Of a stretch of 64,000 nucleotides of DNA, positions 1 through 8,533 are shown piece by piece. A program made the position numbers and the translations under genes. Each line of letters begins with the position of its first letter. Within the stretch, counting starts at the first letter, position 1. The notes below the pieces were generated by a model. The model had not been told where the DNA came from and made no database searches. It saw only the letters and a list, made by a program, of their open reading frames with translations. The stretch lies in contig CAWADL010000008.1 of the NCBI GenBank assembly GCA_963780825.1, positions 248,001-312,000 on the forward strand, in the 5' to 3' direction. This DNA comes from Roseiarcus sp963780825. GTDB taxonomy: Bacteria; Pseudomonadota; Alphaproteobacteria; Rhizobiales; Beijerinckiaceae.

Positions 1-581
1 CGCTGGTGCGCCGGCCTTCGCTTTATTTGATGGACGAGCCGCTGTCTTCGTTGGACGCCAAATTGCGCGCGGAGCTGCGGCTCGAATTGAAGCGTATCCA
101 GGTCGAGCTCGGCGCCACTTTTCTTTATGTCACACACGACCAGATCGAAGCGATGACGATGGCGACGAAGATCGGCGTGATCGAATCTGGGCGCCTCGTG
201 CAGTTTGGCGCGCCGCGCGAGATCTACGAAGCGCCGAACAGCATCTATGTCGCGGCGCGGCTGGGGCAACCGTCAATCAATCTCATTCCTCGAGCCGCGG
301 CGCCCGAACTTGCAGCGCCCGGCGCCGCCGTGACCATTGGCGCGCGGACGGAGCACCTGAGGATCGTGAAAGCGCGCGGCGCGGACGCGCATGGCGAGGT
401 CGTCTGGATCGAACATCTCGGCGATCAGAACCGTCTGCACGCCCGCATCCTCGGACACGACGTGGTCACGCTGGCGGAGCCCGACGCAGCGCTTTCGGTG
501 GGCGATGAAATCGGCGTTCGCTTCGTCAATCCGCTGTTCTTCGACGCCAGCGGCGATCGAATTGTCGTGGGGACGGCCTGA
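1..581 (+). CDS. Sugar/polyol-type ABC transporter ATP-binding protein, C-terminal part
   Basis: The frame is already open at the window edge, so the Walker A region lies outside. Visible are the Walker B/D-loop (LYLMDEPLSSLDA), the switch histidine segment (VTHDQIEAMTM) and, from about codon 80, a C-terminal TOBE-like domain ending in a VRFVNPLFFDASG stretch. This layout is that of MalK/UgpC-type ATPases, which drive carbohydrate or glycerol importers at the inner membrane. Its TGA overlaps the ATG of dhaL (TGATG), so it is cotranscribed with the dihydroxyacetone kinase genes. I infer that the importer brings in a polyol or triose feeding that kinase. The permeases and binding protein would lie upstream. 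Nothing odd is seen in the visible part. Confidence 0.93.
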   Translation, partial: LVRRPSLYLMDEPLSSLDAKLRAELRLELKRIQVELGATFLYVTHDQIEAMTMATKIGVIESGRLVQFGAPREIYEAPNSIYVAARLGQPSINLIPRAAAPELAAPGAAVTIGARTEHLRIVKARGADAHGEVVWIEHLGDQNRLHARILGHDVVTLAEPDAALSVGDEIGVRFVNPLFFDASGDRIVVGTA

Positions 582-1200
582 TGGTCTTTCGATGTGACCT
601 ATCGAACCCGGCCACGCGCAGGCGGCTGATCGCAGCCGTAGCGGAGCGCGTCATCGCCGAATCCGATGCGATGACCGCGCTCGATTCGGCGATTGGTGAT
701 GGCGATCACGGGCACAACATGAAACGGGGTTTTGAGGCGGTGCTGGGGTCGGTCGACGCGCTGGCCGCGCAGGCGCCCCGGAGCTCCTCAAAGCGCTCGG
801 AATGAAGCTGGTCTCGACCGTCGGCGGCGCCTCTGGGCCGCTTTACGGCACGCTGTTCATGGCGCTCGGCAAGGCATGGCCGCCAGAACTCTCCCGCTCG
901 GATCTCGCGGCGGCGTTCGAACAGGCAATCGCGGCAGTGAAGGCCCGGGGCAAGAGCGAAGTCGGCCAGAAGACGTTGCTCGATGTGCTGTCGCCGACGT
1001 TGAAGGCGATACAGGAAGGCGCCGAGGCTGAGGAAATCGCGGAGACGGCGCGCCGTGCGGCCGAGGCGACCGCGCCGCTGCGCGCAACGCGCGGCCGCGC
1101 CTCCTTTCTCGGCGAGAGATCAATTGGACACGTCGATCCAGGCGCGTGGTCGGCTGCGCTCATCATCGCGGCGCTGTGCGAGCAGGGGAGCCAGATCTGA
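581..1200 (+). CDS. dhaL: Dihydroxyacetone kinase ADP-binding subunit DhaL (one frameshift)
   Basis: DhaL holds ADP permanently and passes phosphate from DhaM to dihydroxyacetone bound on DhaK. The N-terminal half carries the Mg/ADP aspartate cluster (SAIGDGDHGHNM). Near position 775 the frame changes, and the family sequence PELLKALGMKLVSTVGG continues one frame over with the GGASGPLYG loop through to GAWSAALIIAALCEQG. The combined length of about 206 aa is normal for DhaL. In the first frame translation would stop after 74 codons at 805. The rest of the operon is intact, so I read this as a one-base consensus error. The start overlaps the ATPase stop, and the stop overlaps the dhaM start (TGATG-type junctions). 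Confidence 0.9.
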
Positions 1201-1586
1201 TGAGCAACGTCGGTATCGTCATCGTATCGCATTCCCACAAAGTCGCTGAAGGCGCGGCCGACATGGTTCGGCAGATGGTCGGCGAAGAGGTCCCGCTCGC
1301 CTGGACCGGCGGCAATGCGGCCGGCGGTCTGGGCACGGATTTTGCGGCGATCGGCGAAGCGATCAACCGAGCCTGGTCGGAGGCGGGCGTCGCGATCCTC
1401 GTGGATCTCGGCGGCGCGGAGACGAATAGCGAAATGGCCGTGGAAGCCTTGCCCGACAACCGACGCGGTCGGGTCGTTATCTGCAATGCGCCCATCGTCG
1501 AAGGCGCGGTCGTCGCGGCGACAGAAGCCGCTGGCGGGGCGCCGCTCAACGTCGTGCGGCGCACCGCGGAGGAATTGTCGCCTTGA
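1200..1586 (+). CDS. dhaM: Phosphotransferase subunit DhaM, EIIA-Man-like
   Basis: DhaM accepts phosphate from HPr on a histidine and rephosphorylates the ADP on DhaL. The N-terminus GIVIVSHSHKVAEG holds the expected active histidine in the SHSH motif, and the DLGGAETNSEMA segment is typical of the EIIA-Man fold. The protein is about 128 aa, so it is the short single-domain form and not the E. coli DhaM that is fused to HPr and EI-like domains. Those partners are encoded separately just downstream. I chose the ATG at 1200 because it overlaps the dhaL stop and begins exactly at the conserved MSNVGIVIVSHS start; the GTG further upstream would add non-family residues. Confidence 0.93.
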   Translation: MSNVGIVIVSHSHKVAEGAADMVRQMVGEEVPLAWTGGNAAGGLGTDFAAIGEAINRAWSEAGVAILVDLGGAETNSEMAVEALPDNRRGRVVICNAPIVEGAVVAATEAAGGAPLNVVRRTAEELSP

Positions 1587-1633
1587 AGTCGTCGGAGACG
1601 TTGCCATGAGCGAAGGAGCCAGAGGTTTTGAGA

Positions 1634-1960
1634 ATGGATGAGATAGTCGCTACGTCCTCGTCACGGCTGACCAATGAGATCGGACTGCACGCGCGGCCCT
1701 CGGTGAAGCTGACCAAGCTCGCCAAAACCTTCGCGTCGAAGATCGAGGTCGCGGCGTCGCCGGACGGTCCGTGGGTCGACGCCAAGAGCATCGTCAAGGT
1801 GATGGCGTTCAAAGCGGGCAAGGGCGACACGCTGCATTTCCGCGCGTCAGGACTGGACGCGGAGCAGGCTTTGATGGCTTTGCGCGAACTGGTCGATGAG
1901 GCGTTTCACGAGGAGGCGGGGCACGCCGCCGCGCCGCCCGAGCGAACCCCGCGTGGCTGA
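1634..1960 (+). CDS. HPr-family phosphocarrier protein
   Basis: A small phosphocarrier that passes phosphate from enzyme I to DhaM. It has the active-site motif GLHARPSVKLTKLA with the phosphorylatable histidine, and DAKSIVKVMAF where the regulatory serine of HPr lies. The body is HPr length (about 88 aa) with a C-terminal tail rich in Ala/Pro/Glu. I prefer the ATG at 1634 to the TTG two codons upstream. A 47-bp gap separates it from dhaM, and its 3' end overlaps the enzyme I gene by 8 bases. Its position inside a dha operon suggests a dedicated HPr serving this kinase and not a general PTS. Confidence 0.92.
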   Translation: MDEIVATSSSRLTNEIGLHARPSVKLTKLAKTFASKIEVAASPDGPWVDAKSIVKVMAFKAGKGDTLHFRASGLDAEQALMALRELVDEAFHEEAGHAAAPPERTPRG

Positions 1961-3566
1961 GCTGCGGCTCGAAGGCCGACCGGCCGCCGGAGGTTTCGCC
2001 ACCGGTCCGCTCGCGCCTATCACAGAGCGCAGGGAGACGGCGCGCGTCGCCGGAGCGCCCACGGAAGAGGCGCGGCGGCTTTGGGATGCGATCGCCGCCG
2101 CGCTCGCGCAACTCGCCGAATTGCAGGCGCTGGCGGAGGGCGACGGAGCGGACATTCTGGCCTTTCAGGCGGCGATGCTCGAGGACCCCGAGCTCTCGGA
2201 CCCCGCCTTCAACAGTCTCAGCGAAGGGCGCTCGGCCGAAGAGGCCTGGAGCGACGCGTTGGCGGCGCAAATCCACGAATACGAAACGGCCGACGACGCG
2301 CATTTCCAGGCGCGCGCGATCGATATCGCCGATATCCGCGACCGCGTGCTCGCCGTGCTGCGTGGCGCCCCCGCCGAAACGCCGCTGGCCGCGGGCTCGA
2401 TCGTGCTTGCGCACGATCTTTCGCCGTCGCGGTTTCTTGCAACCGATTGGAGCGGCGGCGGCGCCATCGCGCTCGCCGGCGGCAGCGCCTTTGGCCACGT
2501 CGCGACGCTGGCGCGCGCGCGCGGCGTGCCGATGATCGTCGGCCTCGGGGTTGACCCCGGGTCGCTGCCAGAAGGCGCGTTGGCGCTGGTCGATGGCGAG
2601 CGCGCGCTGCTTTGGATTGATCCGGCGCCGGCGACGCGCGCGGATTTCGAGGCGCGGGCGCGCGGCGCCGAGGCGAAGACCCGCGCCGCCGCCGCCTTTC
2701 GCCGCGAGCCCGCCGTCACCAAGGACGGGGTCCGAATTACCGTGCTGATCAACGTCGCCTCGCCCGCGGACTTGGACGGCCTCGATCCCTTGGACTGCGA
2801 CGGCGTCGGCCTCGTGCGCACGGAATTCCTGTTCGAAGGCCGGTCCGCGCCGCCGGACGAGGACGCGCAGTTCGAGACCTACGCGCGGATCGTCACCTGG
2901 GCGGCGGGGCGGCCGGTGACGATCCGCACACTCGACGCCGGCGGCGACAAGCCGATCCCCGGTCTGACGCTCGACGGCGAGCGCAATCCCTTTCTGGGAT
3001 TGCGCGGCGTGCGGCTTTCGCTCGCACGGCTCCCGGTATTCCGCACTCAGTTGCGCGCGCTATGTCGGGCGGCGGCGCTGGGAGCTGTCGAGGTGATGCT
3101 GCCTATGGTCGCCACCGGCGACGAGTTGCGCGCCAGCGCCGACCTGCTCGACGAAGCCTACGCCGAGCTTCGCAGGGTTGGCGAGGCCGCCCGGCGGCCA
3201 GCGCTCGGCGTGATGGTTGAAACTCCCGCCGCCGCGATTGCGCCGGACCTCATCGACGCCGATTTCTATTCGATCGGCTCCAACGACCTGACCCAATATG
3301 TGCTCGCCGCCGCGCGCGACAGCGAGGCGGTGGCCTCGCTCTACGATCCCTCGCATCCCGCGGTGCTGCGGCTGATCGCGGGCGTCGTCGCGCATGGGGC
3401 CGCGGTCGGACGCAAAGTCAGTCTTTGCGGCGACGCCGGCTCGGACCCTCGCCTGGTTGAACGATTGCTGCGAACCGGCTTGCGGACGCTTTCCGTGCCA
3501 CCCGCGGCGATCGACGCCGTCAAGCAAGCGATCGCTCATCTCGATTTGTCGGCGCCAGCCGCATGA
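1953..3566 (+). CDS. ptsI: Phosphoenolpyruvate-protein phosphotransferase (enzyme I)
   Basis: Enzyme I takes phosphate from PEP and gives it to HPr, the first step of the DhaM-DhaL-DhaK relay. With the GTG start at 1953 the protein is 537 aa. The swivel-domain histidine is in GGSAFGHVATLARA at residue 182, close to His189 of E. coli enzyme I. The PEP-binding barrel shows TEFLFEGR, MLPMVATGDE, IGSNDLTQYVLA and the catalytic cysteine in SLCGDAGSDP at residue 492. The start overlaps the HPr gene by 8 bases, and the stop overlaps the next gene as ATGA, so translation is probably coupled. The gene is intact. It could also serve another PTS, but the position argues for the dha relay. Confidence 0.94.
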   Translation: MAELRLEGRPAAGGFATGPLAPITERRETARVAGAPTEEARRLWDAIAAALAQLAELQALAEGDGADILAFQAAMLEDPELSDPAFNSLSEGRSAEEAWSDALAAQIHEYETADDAHFQARAIDIADIRDRVLAVLRGAPAETPLAAGSIVLAHDLSPSRFLATDWSGGGAIALAGGSAFGHVATLARARGVPMIVGLGVDPGSLPEGALALVDGERALLWIDPAPATRADFEARARGAEAKTRAAAAFRREPAVTKDGVRITVLINVASPADLDGLDPLDCDGVGLVRTEFLFEGRSAPPDEDAQFETYARIVTWAAGRPVTIRTLDAGGDKPIPGLTLDGERNPFLGLRGVRLSLARLPVFRTQLRALCRAAALGAVEVMLPMVATGDELRASADLLDEAYAELRRVGEAARRPALGVMVETPAAAIAPDLIDADFYSIGSNDLTQYVLAAARDSEAVASLYDPSHPAVLRLIAGVVAHGAAVGRKVSLCGDAGSDPRLVERLLRTGLRTLSVPPAAIDAVKQAIAHLDLSAPAA

Positions 3567-3991
3567 ACGAAGCGGCGCCGCCGCGCGAAGCCCGCGCGAC
3601 TTCGGTGGCCGCTTACAAGGCGCTGTTGCGCGATGTGCTCGACCGCCGCCCCTCCGGCACCCGACAGCGCCTCGCCAATGCGCTCAGCAAGAACCGCAGC
3701 TTTGTTTCCCAGATCTCCAATCCATCCTATCCGGTCCCGATCCCTGCGCCGCATCTCGACGTGATTTTCGAGATCTGCCATTTCTCGCCGGCCGAGAAGA
3801 AAAGCTTCCTCGAAGCGTTCAACCTCGCGCATCCCAACCGGCTGAAGCCGCGACGCGGCTCACATGGCGTTAGAATGCTAAAGCTCGAAGTCGCCGATTT
3901 TGGCGACCCTGCGACCAATCGCGAATTCGACGAACTGGTTCGCGAGACGGCGCGACGATTGTCGCGACTGATGCATACAGGCGACACGTAA
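3563..3991 (+). CDS. Small HTH-like DNA-binding protein of the dha operon
   Basis: A 142-aa protein starting with ATGA overlap on the enzyme I stop. Residues 13-60 (AYKALLRDVLDRRPSGTRQRLANALSKNRSFVSQISNPS) look like an XRE-type helix-turn-helix, with RLANALSKNRSFVSQISN in the place of the recognition unit. The middle part (VIFEICHFSPAEKKSFLEAF) resembles segments that follow HTH domains in phage-type regulators. The C-terminus is charged and helical. I know no named function. Its fixed place between ptsI and dhaK suggests a regulator that senses the phosphorelay, as DhaR does elsewhere, but this is inference. The gene is intact. Confidence 0.7.
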   Translation: MNEAAPPREARATSVAAYKALLRDVLDRRPSGTRQRLANALSKNRSFVSQISNPSYPVPIPAPHLDVIFEICHFSPAEKKSFLEAFNLAHPNRLKPRRGSHGVRMLKLEVADFGDPATNREFDELVRETARRLSRLMHTGDT

Positions 3992-4027
3992 GATCGCGGT
4001 AACAATCAATCAAACGGGAGGAAAGAC

Positions 4028-5017
4028 ATGAAAAAGTTTCTCAACTCGCCGCAGACGGTTTTGCAGGAGAGCCTCGAGGGGTTTGCGGCCGCGCATGCCG
4101 ACCTCGTCGTCCTCGGCGATCAGCAGCATTTCGTTCGCCGCAAAACGCTGACGCCCGGCAAGGTGGCTCTGATTTCCGGCGGCGGCGCTGGCCATGAGCC
4201 TTTGCACGCGGGGCTGGTCGGGCAAGGCATGCTCGACGCGGCCTGCCCGGGCCAGATCTTCACCGCGCCCGTGCCCGACCAGATGATCGCCGCCGCGCAG
4301 GCCGTCGACCAAGGCGCCGGCGTCTTGTTCATCGTCAAGAACTATGAGGGCGACGTGATGAACTTCGAGATGGCGGCGGAAATGCTCGACCATCCCCACG
4401 CCACCGTGCTGGTTGACGACGACGTAGCCGTCGAGACGTCCACCTATTCGACCGGGCGGCGCGGCGTCGCGGGAACACTGGTTGTCGAGAAGCTCGTCGG
4501 CGCCGCGGCCGAGCAAGGACGCAGTCTCGAAGCGCTGCAGAAGCTCGGGCAGGCGGTCAACAGCCGCACGCGCTCGATGGGGGTCGCGCTGACCTCGTGC
4601 ATCGTGCCCGCGGCGGGCAAGCCGAACTTCGACATCGCCGACAACGAGATGGAGATGGGCGTCGGCATCCACGGCGAACCCGGCCGGCGCCGCGTGCCGC
4701 TCGCGCCCGCCAAAGACATTGTCCATGAGCTCTGCGCGGCGATTCTCGGCGATCTCGGCGCCGTGCGTGGCCGCGAGGCGCTGTTGTTCGTTAACGGCTT
4801 CGGCGGCACGCCCTCGATGGAGCTCTATCTCTTGTTTGGCGAAGCGACCAAACAACTCGCCGCCGCCGGCGTATCGGTCGCGCGATCGCTGGTCGGATCT
4901 TACGTGACATCGATTGATATGGCCGGCGCGTCAATCACCGTGTCGATGCTCGACGACGAAGCCAAGGCGCTTTGGGACGCGCCTGTGCGCACCGCTGCCC
5001 TGCGCTGGGGTGTTTGA
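4028..5017 (+). CDS. dhaK: Dihydroxyacetone kinase substrate-binding subunit DhaK
   Basis: DhaK binds dihydroxyacetone covalently through a histidine and receives phosphate from DhaL-ADP. The 329-aa protein begins MKKFLNSPQTVLQESLEGF, has GGGAGHEPLHAGLVGQGMLD early on, and the substrate histidine at residue 215 in GIHGEPGRRR, matching His218 of E. coli. Length is normal. A clear ribosome site (GGGAGG) sits 8 bases before the ATG. A 36-bp gap separates it from the HTH gene, and it is probably cotranscribed. The relay EI-HPr-DhaM-DhaL-DhaK is complete, with DhaL needing the frame correction. Confidence 0.96.
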   Translation: MKKFLNSPQTVLQESLEGFAAAHADLVVLGDQQHFVRRKTLTPGKVALISGGGAGHEPLHAGLVGQGMLDAACPGQIFTAPVPDQMIAAAQAVDQGAGVLFIVKNYEGDVMNFEMAAEMLDHPHATVLVDDDVAVETSTYSTGRRGVAGTLVVEKLVGAAAEQGRSLEALQKLGQAVNSRTRSMGVALTSCIVPAAGKPNFDIADNEMEMGVGIHGEPGRRRVPLAPAKDIVHELCAAILGDLGAVRGREALLFVNGFGGTPSMELYLLFGEATKQLAAAGVSVARSLVGSYVTSIDMAGASITVSMLDDEAKALWDAPVRTAALRWGV

Positions 5018-5041
5018 GGCGCTTGCCAAATCGAGGGTGAC

Positions 5042-5242
5042 ATGGAGGAAATCGAATTCGCCCCGGCCGAGCCGAAACCGCTTATCGGCTGGTCGTTGAG
5101 GGCGGGCGCCCGCGACGGCCTGGTTCTCTGCCTCGAATATGCCGCGTTCGGCGAGGGTTCGGGCATGTTGACGCTCGCGATCCCCGCCGAAGCCATACTT
5201 CCGTTCGCTGAAGAGCTCGCGCGATGGAGCGCGCAATCCTGA
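5042..5242 (+). CDS. Small hypothetical protein downstream of dhaK
   Basis: A 66-aa acidic protein, 24 bases after dhaK, with a GAGGG ribosome site before the ATG. It has no signal peptide or clear membrane segment. The pattern FAPAEPKPLIGWSLRAG followed by a hydrophobic alternating stretch and PFAEELARWSAQS suggests a small alpha/beta fold. I do not recognise the family. The spacing makes it likely to be the last gene of the dha operon. It is followed by palindromic repeats that could end the transcript. Confidence 0.6.
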   Translation: MEEIEFAPAEPKPLIGWSLRAGARDGLVLCLEYAAFGEGSGMLTLAIPAEAILPFAEELARWSAQS

Positions 5243-5320
5243 GACGCTCTCCTGCAACTCAGCCGCTCCGGCTGGCGCGAGTGCGCCGAGCTTGGGATGC
5301 CATCGGACAGCCCTGAGCCC

Positions 5321-5410
5321 CGCGGAGCGTCGGCCTCCAGGCCGACGAGGCTTAATCAACAAGGCCGGCCGCGCGTGGCCAAAAGGGTCGGCGTGGACGC
5401 CGACCCTCCG
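5321..5410. repeat. Composite palindromic intergenic repeat (GCGGAGCGTCGG family)
   Basis: Two hairpins, CGTCGGCCTCCAGGCCGACG at about 5328-5347 and GGTCGGCGTGGACGCCGACC at about 5386-5405, joined by a ~40-bp linker containing GGCCAAAAGG. The same two-part arrangement recurs at 6949-7039, and related single or double hairpins at 54106-54135 and 63877-63946. This is a dispersed REP/BIME-like family. The rest of the 5243-5636 gap shows no gene that I can support. Confidence 0.85.
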
Positions 5411-5636
5411 ATCACGATGCCGATCATCAGCACCGTCGGCGAACGCGCGCGCCCATCCTGTTAGATAGCCGTGTACGGGCGAGTTGCTTGGACCTCGTCC
5501 GCGTACCAATCGCGGGTTATCACCGCAGCGCCTTGTCGCCATCCAACATCGCCGCTCGCTGGCACGCGCTTTGCGACTGTGCGCGCCGACGCGAGCGGCG
5601 GCGTGATAGACTGAGCCCAAGCAGGAGAACCCGCGC

Positions 5637-6056
5637 ATGACGCCATTCAGCAAGGAGACGGCGGCGAAAGCGAAGGCGTTTCGCATTTCGCCGACGGATA
5701 CCAACTATTTCGCCGTGCTGTTTGACCCCGAGAAGGACGGCGTGCGCAATCTGTTCATTGTCGAGATTTTCCGCCCCGGCGGGGCGACGCCGCCCAACAC
5801 TCACCATGACGCCGACGAGTTCTTCTACGTTCTGCACGGCGAGGGCGTGGCGCGCTGCGGCGCGGCCGAGACGCCGATCAAGGCCGGCGACGCGCTGCTG
5901 GTCAAGCCTGGCGCCGAGCACGTGATCCGCAACACCGGCGCCGGCAAGCTTTATTGTCTGACAGTGATGACGCCCAACGAAGGTTTCGCCGAGCTCATTC
6001 GGGCGGGTGAGCCTGTCGAGCTCGACGAGGAAGATCTCCGCGTGTTGGCGGCTTGA
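5637..6056 (+). CDS. Cupin-domain protein
   Basis: A 139-aa single-domain cupin. The two conserved metal motifs are visible: PPNTHHDADEFFYVLHGEG (motif 1, His-His-Glu) and DALLVKPGAEHVIRNTG (motif 2, with the third histidine). Such proteins are small metal-binding beta barrels acting as dioxygenases, isomerases or sensors, and the substrate cannot be told from sequence. The ATG at 5637 follows GCAGGAGAACCCGCGC, a good ribosome site. It overlaps the next reading frame, and the isochorismatase ATG is 14 bases past the stop, so the two form an operon. Confidence 0.87.
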   Translation: MTPFSKETAAKAKAFRISPTDTNYFAVLFDPEKDGVRNLFIVEIFRPGGATPPNTHHDADEFFYVLHGEGVARCGAAETPIKAGDALLVKPGAEHVIRNTGAGKLYCLTVMTPNEGFAELIRAGEPVELDEEDLRVLAA

Positions 6057-6070
6057 GCGGGGAGTTGACT

Positions 6071-6832
6071 ATGACCCCGCTGGGTTCGAGCCGTCTCAAC
6101 CAATGGCGCGTCTCAGAAACCGAGGTCGATCTGATCCGGCGCGCGCCCGAACCGCGCCCGCTGCGGATCGAGGCGACGCCGCAGGCGGTGACGCTCGATC
6201 TGGCGCGCACGGCGATCCTCGTCATCGACATGCAGAACGACTTCTGCCATCCCGACGGTTGGTTGGCCCACATCGGCGTCGACGTGACGCCCGCGCGCGC
6301 GCCTATCCCTGTGTTGGCGAAGGCGCTGCCGGCGCTGAGAGGGCAGGGCGCCCGCGTGCTGTGGGTGAACTGGGGCAATCGACCCGATCGGTTGAACCTC
6401 AGCCCTTCGCTGCTGCATGTCTACAAGCCGACAGGCGAGGGGACCGGGCTCGGCGATCCCCTGCCGAAAGCGGACGCGCATGTGCTCGAGCAGGGAAGCT
6501 GGTCGGCCGCGATCGTCGACGAACTGCGCCCCGATCCCGCCGATATTCATGTCGCGAAATACCGGATGTCCGGCTTTTGGGATACGCCGCTCGACAGCAT
6601 CCTGCGCAATCTCGGGGTGACGACGCTGCTGTTTGCGGGCGTGAACCTCGACCAGTGCGTGCTTTGCACGCTGCAGGACGCGAACTTCCTCGGCTATGAT
6701 TGCATCTTGCTGGAGGATGGCTGTGCCACGACATCGCCAGACTATTGCGTCGCGGCGACGCTCTACAATGTGCGGCAATGTTTTGGGTTTGTGACGTCCG
6801 CCCAATCGTTGCTCGAGTCCCTGCCGCCTTGA
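6071..6832 (+). CDS. Isochorismatase-family cysteine hydrolase (amidohydrolase)
   Basis: About 253 aa. The catalytic triad of the family is present: Asp53 in LVIDMQNDF, Lys163 in VAKYRMSGF and Cys196 in GVNLDQCVLCT. Members cleave amide or vinyl ether bonds in compounds such as ureidoacrylate, biuret, nicotinamide and N-carbamoylsarcosine. The N-terminal PEPRPLRIEA extension and the loop GNRPDRLNLSPS are features of the RutB/biuret hydrolase side of the family. I chose ATG 6071 because GGGGAG precedes it; a TTG at 6053 overlaps the cupin stop. With two amidases, an acylase and a peptide importer nearby, an amide substrate is likely, but the compound is unknown. Confidence 0.86.
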   Translation: MTPLGSSRLNQWRVSETEVDLIRRAPEPRPLRIEATPQAVTLDLARTAILVIDMQNDFCHPDGWLAHIGVDVTPARAPIPVLAKALPALRGQGARVLWVNWGNRPDRLNLSPSLLHVYKPTGEGTGLGDPLPKADAHVLEQGSWSAAIVDELRPDPADIHVAKYRMSGFWDTPLDSILRNLGVTTLLFAGVNLDQCVLCTLQDANFLGYDCILLEDGCATTSPDYCVAATLYNVRQCFGFVTSAQSLLESLPP

Positions 6833-6846
6833 GCTTTGGTTGAACC

Positions 6847-7066
6847 GTCATTGCGAGCGAAGCGAAGCAATCCACCTCTCGGCGATACCTAGGGCATGCT
6901 ACTTTATGGTTGAATTGTCAGCGTGACCGCGGGGCGATCAAGCGCCTTGCGGAGCGTCGGCCTCCAGGCCGACGTTGGGGTTGATACGTAAGCTGGCCAA
7001 ACGGCGCACCAAAAGGTCGGCGTGGACGCCGACCCTCCGTCAGAACGGCTTCGCTCGCAATGACGG
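6847..7066. repeat. Repeat cluster: REP-like CATTGCGAGCGAAGC plus composite palindrome
   Basis: At 6847-6873 is CATTGCGAGCGAAGCGAAGC and at about 7043-7065 the inverted copy GGCTTCGCTCGCAATGACGG. Between them, at 6949-7039, sits a second copy of the two-hairpin element seen at 5321-5410. The inverted outer repeats enclosing the inner element look like a nested insertion. The outer repeat runs into the 3' end of the amidase gene, so the last residues of that protein (about LDPSLRAKPF) come from the repeat. Confidence 0.75.
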
Positions 7067-8533
7067 ATCGAGGCGCTTTATTCCCCGCCGGCGATCGCCG
7101 GCCTTCTGCCCCGCCCACGGGCGCGCCTGTTCGAGCAGCGCGCCGAGGCGCAACACGCCGCTGTCGGCGTGGCGGGGGCCGATGATCTGGACGCTGGTCG
7201 GCAGGCCGTCCGCCGCGAAGCCGGACGGGTACGGCGAGCGCGGGGTGGCCGGTGAGGTTGAACGGGTAGACGAATCCGGTGAGGCGCGGGCTGCGTCGGC
7301 CCGACGGGCTCGCCGTCGACTCTCTACGATGCTTGTCGCGCCGTTGAAGTCGGCGGAGAGCGCGGTGCGCGTCACCGTCGGCGAGACCAGGATAATCGTA
7401 GGTCTCGAACAGCCCCTGGACCGCGCGGAACAGCCGCGTGCGCGCGGCGAGCGCCTTGATGTAGGCGGCGATGTCATATTTGCTGGCCGGCTTCGACATA
7501 GGCGCGCAGCACCTTGTCGGTCTTGTCGCCGAAACTGATCGACGATATGGCCGAGGCCGTTGGCGATCGAGCAGAGATACAGCGCTCGCTGATCCTCGGA
7601 CATCCAATCAACGTCGGCGTTCACTTCCTCGATCTCCGCGCCGAGATCGCTGAACACGGCGAGCGAGGCCTTGACGTCCCTCGTCGACCTCCGCCGACAC
7701 CTTGGTCGCCGCGGTGCGCGAGAGATAGCCGATGCGCAGGCCTGTCAGATCCTGCGACAGCAATTGCCGGCGACACGCGGCCGAGCGGCTCTGCGTGCGC
7801 GCGTCCACGGATCCATCGGGATCCGCGCCGGCCATCACCGATTGCATGACCGCGCAATCGGCGATCGTTCGGGTGAGCGGCCCCGCGGCGATGACATTGG
7901 CGAACGCGTCGCGCGCTTCCTGATAGGGGATGGCGCCGGTCGTGCCCTTGAGGCCGACGAGCCCGCAGCACGCAGCGGGAATGCGGGTCGAGCCCGCGCC
8001 GTCGCTGCCAAGGCCGATCGGCCGATGCCGGCGGCGACCGCGGCCGCCGCGCCGCCGCTCGAGCCGCCCGGCGTGCGATCGAGGTTCCACGGGATTGCGC
8101 GTGACGCCGTAGATCGGCGCGTCGGTCTGGCCCTTGATGCCGAATTCCGGGGTCGTCGTCTTGCCGATCATGATCGCGCCCGCCGCGCGCAGGCGGGTGA
8201 CGAGCACGTCGTCGCGATCGGGGACGTTGTCGGCGAAGGCGATCGAGCCGAAGGTCGTGCGGACGCCCTTGGTTGGAATGAGATCCTTGATGCTGACGGG
8301 AACGCCGTGCAGCGGGCCGAGCGTTGTCGCCGGACATGACCGCCTGCTCCGCGGCTTTTGCGCCGCGCGCGCGGCGTCTCGGCGGTGACGGTGATGAAGC
8401 AATTGAACTTTGGTTGAAGGCGATCGACGGCGGCGAGCACCGCGTCCATATATTCGACCGGCGACAGCTTCTTGCGGCGGATCAGCGCCGCGGCGGCGAC
8501 GGCGGGCATGAAGAGCAAATCAGAACTGGTCAT
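7040..8533 (-). CDS. Amidase-signature hydrolase (several frameshifts)
   Basis: An amidase-signature enzyme of about 495 aa if the shifts are repaired. From the start at 8533 (MTSSDLLFMPAVAAAALIRR) the frame holds to about 8410. The family sequence then resumes in another frame with GPLHGVPVSIKDLIPTKG (catalytic Lys) and GSDGAGSTRIPAACCGLVG (Ser region), although the SGGSSGG loop itself reads out of frame near 8050. Further shifts follow near 7680, 7520 and 7300, with the C-terminus SVQIIGPRHADSGVLRLGALLEQARPW in the last frame. The start overlaps the dppF stop as ATGA, making it the last gene of the dpp operon. At least four shifts in one gene could be decay, but the neighbours show the same single-base pattern, so consensus error is more likely. 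Confidence 0.82.

Noticed and set aside
6075..6110. GGTTCGAGCC resembling a tRNA T-arm
   Set aside because: No acceptor, D or anticodon stems around it. It lies inside the isochorismatase-family coding region.
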